Shown here piece by piece: positions 39,546-44,253 of a DNA stretch of 44,253 nucleotides (positions are counted from its first letter, which is position 1; each line of letters begins with the position of its first letter). The stretch comes from CAZPYD01 sp964590835 (GTDB taxonomy: Bacteria > Patescibacteriota > Minisyncoccia > JAHISW01 > Tagabacteraceae). Where the stretch lies: contig CAZPYD010000004.1 in assembly GCA_964590835.1 (NCBI GenBank), positions 1-44,253 on the forward strand, read 5' to 3'. The notes below the pieces were generated by a model, which worked only from the letters and a program-made list of their open reading frames with translations, did not search any database and was not told where the DNA came from. Made by a program: the position numbers and the translations under genes.

Positions 39546-40226
39546 TTGAAAACAGCAATTTTGATTCACGGGTGCCATCTGGAGGCAAACGGATGGAAAA
39601 ACATTTTTTGGGGAGATCCTCAGAAAGGTATTTTGGGTCGTGCCCCTAAAGCATTTGATCTTTTTTGGAAAGAAGAAAATGTCGCTTTGATTTACTGGGG
39701 TACTGGCGCTTCTGAAAAAGATGGCAAGAAGGAAGCGAAATACTCTTTTGATTATGCTCTTGCAAGAGCGAATCAACTACCCGGTTTTAAGGGATTTGAT
39801 ACCCACCAAATTGAGAAAATTTTTGGGAAGTATTCGTATATCGATACTGTTTCTCAGAATACTCCTCAGGAGGTAGAAGGTGCTATTCATGTTTGTCGGG
39901 AAAAAGAGATTGAACGTTTGATTCTTGTTTCTTCTTCTACACATATCGCAAGGTGTCTGCAGTGCGCAGAGAAGGTTCGTTTTGAGCAGGGTTTTAAAGA
40001 CCTGGAGATCGTGGCAATGGTGTCTGATATTTGTTATGCGGGTTCAACACCAGCTGATGTGTTGATTGTTGAACCTCCTCATCGTGGTGATCGAGCCGAG
40101 ATTCCTCTGCATAGAACCCTTAAACTGGCCATGTTTGCTAGGAAGATTTCTGAGGAAAATGCCCAGCGGTTCAATGCTGATCTGGTTTCTTTTCTTGAAA
40201 AGGAAAAGAAAAAATATCTTGGATAA
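39546..40226 (+). CDS. DUF218/YdcF-like protein
   Basis: 226 aa. Begins with KTAILIHGCHLEANGW and has the pattern of the DUF218 (YdcF/SanA/ElyC) fold: a hydrophobic strand, a central SQNTPQEVEGAIHVCREKEI (S-x-NT-x-E), and LILVSSSTHIARCLQCA (S-x2-H-x2-R). The start is TTG at 39546, fixed by AAGGAGG at 39534-39540 with 5-nt spacing. SanA/ElyC members act in envelope biogenesis but this one has no TM, so a role is not assigned. It is divergent to the unknown gene on the minus strand; a clean terminator follows. Confidence 0.65.
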   Translation: MKTAILIHGCHLEANGWKNIFWGDPQKGILGRAPKAFDLFWKEENVALIYWGTGASEKDGKKEAKYSFDYALARANQLPGFKGFDTHQIEKIFGKYSYIDTVSQNTPQEVEGAIHVCREKEIERLILVSSSTHIARCLQCAEKVRFEQGFKDLEIVAMVSDICYAGSTPADVLIVEPPHRGDRAEIPLHRTLKLAMFARKISEENAQRFNADLVSFLEKEKKKYLG

Positions 40227-40238
40227 CCAAAAGTAGTT

Positions 40239-40268
40239 AAAAGGCGGCACTTTGTGCCGTCTTTTTTT
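40239..40268 (+). terminator. Intrinsic terminator after the DUF218-like gene
   Basis: AAAGGCGGCAC pairs with GTGCCGTCTTT (one G-U pair) around a TTT loop, then a T run. Confidence 0.85.
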
Positions 40269-40280
40269 ATTGCTTTTTAT

Positions 40281-40289
40281 TGTTATAAT
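40281..40289 (+). promoter_or_regulatory. Extended -10 promoter of the 40325 glycosyltransferase
   Basis: TG-T-TATAAT with TATAAT at 40284-40289; predicted leader ~29 nt. The same TGTTATAAT word precedes the 2505 gene. Confidence 0.55.
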
Positions 40290-40324
40290 TAAAATATCGC
40301 TTTAATTTTAATTAAATAATTTTT

Positions 40325-41500
40325 ATGAAAAAAATATTGATATTTTCGCTTGCGTACTATCCTAGTAATGTTAGTGGGGCAGAAGCTGCTATAAAAGAAA
40401 TTACAGACAGGACTGATCCGAGTGATTATGAATTTCATATGATAACTCTTTTGTTTGATAAATCTCTTGGTCGCCATGAAAAAATAGGGAATGTTGATAT
40501 CCATAGGGTGGGTTTTGGATCTTTGTATCTTTCAAAGATATTGTTTATTCCATTAGCGGTATTAAAAGCACTTAAGTTACATAGAGAAAATAAATTTGAT
40601 GCCATATGGTCTATGATGACATACATGCTTTTTCCCGTTTCTCTTTTGAGGTTTTTGGGTTTGCGTATTCCTTATGTTCTAACTCTCCAGGACGGAGACT
40701 CTTTTGATAAAGTTTTTAAAAGGTTTTTTATTAGACCTCTTGCCCCTCTTTTGGATTATGGGTTTAGGAATGCTTCTTTAGTACAGGCTATATCAAGTCA
40801 CCTTGCACAGTGGCCAAAATTACGTGGTTATAAGGGTGAAGTGATTAAGATACATAATGGAGCGAACCCACGAGATGTGGCGGCTGTTTTTGATGAGCAG
40901 GAGATTGAAAATCTTAAAAAAGAATTAGGTAAGAAAGAAGGGGATATATTTTTAGTTAATACTGCTAGATTGGCTTACCAAAAAGCGACCAATATTACTA
41001 TTCAGTCATTAAAGATGTTGCCGGAGCATGTAAAGTTTTTGGTTGTAGGAGGAGGTGATGAAGAGGAAATGCTTAAAAACTTGGTAAAAGAATTAGGTTT
41101 GGAAGATAGGGTTATTTTTACCGGAATGGTAGATCGTTCAGTAGTTTCAAATTACAGAAAGGCTTCGGATATTTTTGTATGCCCTAGTCGCTCTGAAGGT
41201 CTTGGTAACGCCTTTCTTTCAGCCATGGCTTCAAAATTACCGGTGATTGCTACTCAGGCAGGAGGAATAAAAGAATTTTTGTTTGATAAAAAACACAATC
41301 CAGAAAAAACAGAAACGGGTTGGGTGGTAGAAAAAGATAAGCCGGAACAAATTGCAGAAGCTGTTAAAGATATTTTAGCTAACCCAGAAAAAGTAGCCCG
41401 AATCACCAAAGATGCTCGAGCGATGGTTTTGAGGAAATTTAATTGGGATATGGTGGCCAAAGATATGAAAGAAAAAGTCTTTGATCAAGTTATAAAATAA
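40325..41500 (+). CDS. Glycosyltransferase family 4 (GT-B fold), E-x7-S variant
   Basis: 391 aa. N-terminal domain starts MKKILIFSLAYYPSNVSGAE; the linker and donor domain contain IKIHNGANPRDV, LVNTARLAYQKATNITIQSL, VGGGDEEEMLKNLVKELGL and FTGMVDRSVVSNYRKASDIFVCPSRSEGLGNAFLSAMAS. The usual E-x7-E donor motif reads EGLGNAFLS, with Ser in place of the second Glu; such variants exist in GT4 enzymes but donor specificity may differ. Probably part of surface-glycan synthesis. The Mesh1-like gene begins 2 nt after its stop. Confidence 0.9.
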   Translation: MKKILIFSLAYYPSNVSGAEAAIKEITDRTDPSDYEFHMITLLFDKSLGRHEKIGNVDIHRVGFGSLYLSKILFIPLAVLKALKLHRENKFDAIWSMMTYMLFPVSLLRFLGLRIPYVLTLQDGDSFDKVFKRFFIRPLAPLLDYGFRNASLVQAISSHLAQWPKLRGYKGEVIKIHNGANPRDVAAVFDEQEIENLKKELGKKEGDIFLVNTARLAYQKATNITIQSLKMLPEHVKFLVVGGGDEEEMLKNLVKELGLEDRVIFTGMVDRSVVSNYRKASDIFVCPSRSEGLGNAFLSAMASKLPVIATQAGGIKEFLFDKKHNPEKTETGWVVEKDKPEQIAEAVKDILANPEKVARITKDARAMVLRKFNWDMVAKDMKEKVFDQVIK

Positions 41501-41502
41501 TT

Positions 41503-42039
41503 ATGAATATTGTAGAAAAAGCCGCTCGTATAGCTATTGTGGCCCACAAAGATCAAAAAAGGAAAGATGATGAGTTTCCTTATATTATACATCCCTTTAT
41601 GGTTGCTAATAAATTAGCTCAATATGGTTTTTCAGATAAAGTAATTGCGGCTGGTTTAGTACACGATATTTTAGAGGACTCTGATTTTACTCGAGAAAAA
41701 TTAGTTGAAGAGCTGGGGGTAGGTGTTGTTGGTATCATTGATGCAATTTCTGAAGATAAAAATTTAGAATGGGAGTTGCGAAAAGAAAGATATGCTCAAG
41801 ACTTAGCTAAAGCTTCGATTGAGACTAAGGCTGTTTCAGTTGCAGACAAGATTCATAATATGGAAAATATGATAGAAGCCTACAAGAGAGAGGGAGAAGG
41901 ATTGTGGGAAAAATTTAGTCGAGGCAAAGAAAAGAAAATCTGGTTTGAGGATTTAGTTCTTCAGGCTTTGAAAAATTCTTGGGATTTTCCTTTGGTTGAT
42001 GAATATAAGTCTCTCTTAAAAAAGTTAAAATCAATGTAG
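41503..42039 (+). CDS. HD-domain hydrolase, Mesh1/SpoT-like (probable ppGpp hydrolase)
   Basis: 178 aa. The pattern of SpoT/Mesh1 hydrolase domains is clear: YIIHPFMVANKLA (~27-39, first His), AAGLVHDILEDSDF (HD pair and ED), and VSVADKIHNMENM (~108-120, D-x-H-N). No synthetase or TGS domain follows, so it is a small alarmone hydrolase type. The real substrate could be (p)ppGpp or another 3'-phosphate nucleotide. It directly follows the glycosyltransferase and ends tail to tail with the broken kinase gene (9-nt overlap of ends). Confidence 0.82.
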   Translation: MNIVEKAARIAIVAHKDQKRKDDEFPYIIHPFMVANKLAQYGFSDKVIAAGLVHDILEDSDFTREKLVEELGVGVVGIIDAISEDKNLEWELRKERYAQDLAKASIETKAVSVADKIHNMENMIEAYKREGEGLWEKFSRGKEKKIWFEDLVLQALKNSWDFPLVDEYKSLLKKLKSM

Positions 42040-43110
42040 TTTTTGTTGTCGGATTTTTTCTTCCTCGCTACGTAGTGAGTTCCTTATTTTTATATAATTA
42101 TTTACTTCTTCTTTGGATACTTGTTTTTGAGCAAGTGTTGCTTCTAGAACTTTTGTCCAAAAATCAATTCTTGCTTCTGTGAGAAGTTTGATGTTATCAG
42201 ATGTTTTATCGAGAAGTTTTGTATAATACCAGATTATTTCTCCTAGTCTATATATTCTCATTAGCCACAGAGATTGGCGCTCTTCCTTTGTTCTATTTTT
42301 TTGAAGATAAGAAACCAATGCGTTTTCCAGTGGCCTATTGTAGAGTGTCATAAAGTTAAGAAACCTTGCCCATCCTTCATGCTTGTTTCCAAACCTAAAA
42401 GAAGATGTGTCTAACAGATAAACATCTCCATTTTTTATAATAATTTTTTAAGGCACAATGACCAATTGAGAAAGAAATTTGAAGTATAGATTAATTGTAT
42501 CTGCATTTTTTTCTAGTTTGTTTTGTGCTTCAGACAGTAATCGTTTTATTTTTGAGTCTTTGATTTTTAGTAGAATATTTTTTTGATTGTTTTTAAAAGA
42601 CTTAATATAATCTTTTGCGTTCATTTGGCCAAAATATTTTTTGATTGTTTTGGAATGTTCAGATGTTGTTGCGTGGACCCCTTCTTGGATTTCAAAAATT
42701 TTAAGAGCAAGGAAGAATTGTTCACGAAGAGAGTGTTCTAAAAATTTTTTATCTTGTTCAATAAAAGAGGTTACTAAAATCAGATAACCATTTTTTTGAG
42801 TAAATAATATTTCTTTGGGAAAATTGAAAACATGGTATGCGAATTTTATTTCTTCTAGAATATTTTTCGATGCTCTTTCTTTTCTTATTTCTTTTATACC
42901 GGAAGGATGACTACTTACTTTGATAATAACTTTATCGTTTGTTTTTTTATTTCTGCCCAAAAGGACTAGTTTTTTGCCACCAATCAAATATCTTTCACCT
43001 AATACATGAATTTGACTTTCTTCCAATGAAAAGCCCAGATCATTTAAAATTGACGAGGTTTTTTCCATTTCTTTTGCTATTTGTTTTTTCCAGTCTTCTG
43101 TTTTGTTCAT
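42031..43110 (-). pseudogene. Kinase-fold (aminoglycoside-phosphotransferase-like) gene, interrupted at the catalytic loop
   Basis: Two same-frame pieces: 43110-42448 and 42447-42031, separated by a TAA. The N-terminal piece has a kinase-like glycine-rich start (LGERYLIGGKKLVLLGRN) and KVIIKVSS (Lys). The second piece has IIIKNGDVYLLDTSSFRF, which matches the DFG-like strand, and a helical C-lobe. Where HGDxxPxN should stand, the sequence reads IVP-stop-KIII, so the catalytic loop is missing as well as interrupted. It was probably a lipid- or sugar-kinase-like protein of the surface cluster. The first piece could still be made as a 220-aa protein but would be inactive. It starts 1 nt after the end of the next minus-strand gene. 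Confidence 0.65.
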
Positions 43111-43111
43111 G

Positions 43112-43804
43112 TTATTTTATTTTTCGAAATTCTTTTAGGAGTATTTTAATATGTTTTCCCCAAGAAGAATTTTCCTTGCTCTTTTTTTCTTCTAAGTTTT
43201 GCTGTTCAGCAGAAATAATTTCAAAAGGGTACTCTAATACCTTTTTCCTTGGGTTTGTATTGATTAAGATTTTTTCTTTTTTAATTTTGTATTTTTCTAT
43301 TAGAGTTTTTCTTAGTTCTTCTGTTGGTGCAAATATTTTTTTAGATCTTTTTAATACAAATCTTTGGAGAGGTATTAAGAGTCTTATTTTTAAGTTTTTA
43401 GGTGGTTTTTTGAAAAAGTTTTTAAGATTTTTTCGAGTTAGTTTTAATTGTTTAGATCTTTCCCAGCTTTCGTCACTTAAGAATCTTACTATTACAGGTT
43501 TTCTTCTTAAAAAACCAACAATAATTGCAGGGAACCCAGATGCTACAGCATTTTGAGAATATATTATGTCGGCACCGGCGGACTCTTTTAATAGTAGGTA
43601 TGTATATTTTAGCAGTCGTAAGAGAAGAAGTTGTTTTTTGGTTGTTTTTTTGATTTTTACCTCTTTTATTTTTTCTACGAAGTTGGCATAGGCAACAATC
43701 GCAATTTTATGTTCATTGCTTAATTTGCTTGCCAGATTTTTTACATAAGGAGCCGGTTCGGCTATTTCTGGCGGGAATAGTGGTGTAGCTATTATAATTT
43801 TCAT
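43112..43804 (-). CDS. Truncated glycosyltransferase family 4 (N-terminal domain only)
   Basis: 230 aa. Starts MKIIIATPLFPPEIAEPAPYVKNLASKL, the usual acceptor-side Rossmann region of GT4 enzymes, and includes FLSDESWERSKQL and LKRSKKIFAPTEELRKTLIEKY at the inter-domain helix. It then ends with a charged tail instead of the donor domain; no E-x7-E is present. The downstream kinase gene in the same transcript is also damaged, so this two-gene minus-strand unit looks to be decaying. It might still work if a separate donor domain existed, but none is seen here. Confidence 0.7.
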   Translation of the reverse strand: MKIIIATPLFPPEIAEPAPYVKNLASKLSNEHKIAIVAYANFVEKIKEVKIKKTTKKQLLLLRLLKYTYLLLKESAGADIIYSQNAVASGFPAIIVGFLRRKPVIVRFLSDESWERSKQLKLTRKNLKNFFKKPPKNLKIRLLIPLQRFVLKRSKKIFAPTEELRKTLIEKYKIKKEKILINTNPRKKVLEYPFEIISAEQQNLEEKKSKENSSWGKHIKILLKEFRKIK

Positions 43805-43861
43805 TAAATAATCCTATAATTAAGGATACATGTTAATCTACAAATAATAAACGTTTTGTGG

Positions 43862-43890
43862 TTGACTGTGTTTATTATTTATTTTATAAA
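43862..43890 (+). promoter_or_regulatory. Promoter of the last glycosyltransferase, near-leaderless
   Basis: -35 TTGACT (43862-43867), exactly 17 nt, -10 TATAAA (43885-43890), and ATG at 43899, which is about 2 nt after the predicted start point. No Shine-Dalgarno. Confidence 0.7.
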
Positions 43891-43898
43891 TATAAAGC

Positions 43899-44253
43899 AT
43901 GAGAGTTTTAATTGCAACAGGTATATATCCGCCGGATATTGGCGGACCTGCGACATACAGCAAGTTGCTTTTTGAAGAACTGCCCAAGCGTGGCTTAAGG
44001 GTGGGTATTTTGAGTTTTGGTGAAGTTAGAAAATGGCCTAAAATAGTTCGACATTTTGTTTATTTTTTGAAAGTTTTAAGGGCAGGCAGGCAGGCTGATG
44101 TTATTTATGCACAAGACCCTGTGAGTGTTGGTTTGCCAGCTTGTTTGGCTTCTAAAATTTTAGGCAAAAAATTTATTTTAAAAGTGGTGGGTGATTATGC
44201 ATGGGAGCAATATCAGCAGAAAAAAGGAGTAGGGTTTGTTTTGCCTGAAAATT
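43899..44253 (+). CDS. Glycosyltransferase family 4, 5' part (continues past window)
   Basis: 118 codons to the window edge with no stop. Begins MRVLIATGIYPPDIGGPATYSK, the classic GT4 start with the GGPATY loop, and continues with DVIYAQDPVSVGLPACLASK and GKKFILKVVGDYAWEQ. These are the features that the truncated gene on the other strand also has, so the two are probably divergent paralogues. A GC-rich repeat (44079-44095) in frame encodes RAGRQA. The donor domain lies beyond the window. Confidence 0.9.
   Translation, partial: MRVLIATGIYPPDIGGPATYSKLLFEELPKRGLRVGILSFGEVRKWPKIVRHFVYFLKVLRAGRQADVIYAQDPVSVGLPACLASKILGKKFILKVVGDYAWEQYQQKKGVGFVLPEN
44079..44095. repeat. GC-rich repeat inside the last glycosyltransferase
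   Basis: AGGGCAGGCAGGCAGGC, in frame, encoding part of RAGRQA; related to the half-palindrome of 22350-22369 and 34771-34786. Confidence 0.65.

Overview
The window looks like a piece of a Candidate Phyla Radiation (Patescibacteria, probably Parcubacteria-type) genome. The basis is its AT-rich composition, very compact housekeeping proteins (RF2 of 291 aa, RecO of 176 aa, EF-P with an unusual loop), a type-2 (eukaryote-like) IleRS, a paired membrane protein plus VirD4/VirB4-like ATPase, a sigma-region-4/HARE-HTH regulator, lamin-tail surface proteins, and many small lineage-restricted membrane proteins. UGA is used as a stop (for example at 8689-8691) and RF2 is present, so the code appears standard. 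A 10-N scaffold gap (6903-6912) shows this is an assembled contig. Nearly all genes lie on the + strand.

Layout. 1-5.8 kb: 3' part of ileS, recO, a large single-pass surface protein and glyS. 5.8-7.3 kb: two sister small CxxC membrane proteins, then a PaaX/Cas2-like gene bracketed by two near-identical hairpins. 7.4-12.1 kb: M16 protease, AI-2E permease, metG, tatD and tRNA-Thr. 12.2-15.6 kb: prfB, ftsE, ftsX and an HD hydrolase. 15.6-22.2 kb: tRNA-Gln, small membrane proteins, a cyclophilin, and a MacA/MacB-like exporter (adaptor, ATPase, two permeases). 22.2-24.0 kb: a structured intergenic element, ddl, and tRNA-Ala (minus strand) with a duplicated 3' end. 24.0-28.3 kb: AbrB-like regulator with a CorA-shaped membrane protein, a small basic protein, an SPFH protein, efp, an ECF sigma factor and a membrane protein. 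28.3-35.1 kb: leuS, a sigma4/HARE regulator and the membrane protein/ATPase pair. 35.1-44.3 kb: a lamin-tail protein flanked by two palindromic elements, then a cell-surface glycan region with four glycosyltransferases (one truncated, one cut by the window edge), an amber-interrupted sugar epimerase, a broken kinase-like gene, a Mesh1-like hydrolase, and a divergent pair of accessory genes.

The coherent modules are translation (ileS, glyS, metG, leuS, prfB, efp, three tRNAs), cell division and envelope (ftsEX, ddl), export (the MacAB-like set and the VirD4-like pair) and surface glycans. The most notable signal outside the genes is abundant small repetitive DNA of several kinds: covarying hairpins around the PaaX/Cas2-like gene; approximately 144 and 189 bp palindromic elements whose ends supply stop codons of neighbouring genes; a 133-bp MITE-like element inserted at the start codon of the ECF sigma factor; 7-nt-period repeats; and GC-rich palindromes. 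The last two types also occur inside reading frames, where they add residues. Signals at several starts suggest leaderless transcripts for core genes, whereas a few accessory genes carry strong Shine-Dalgarno sequences.
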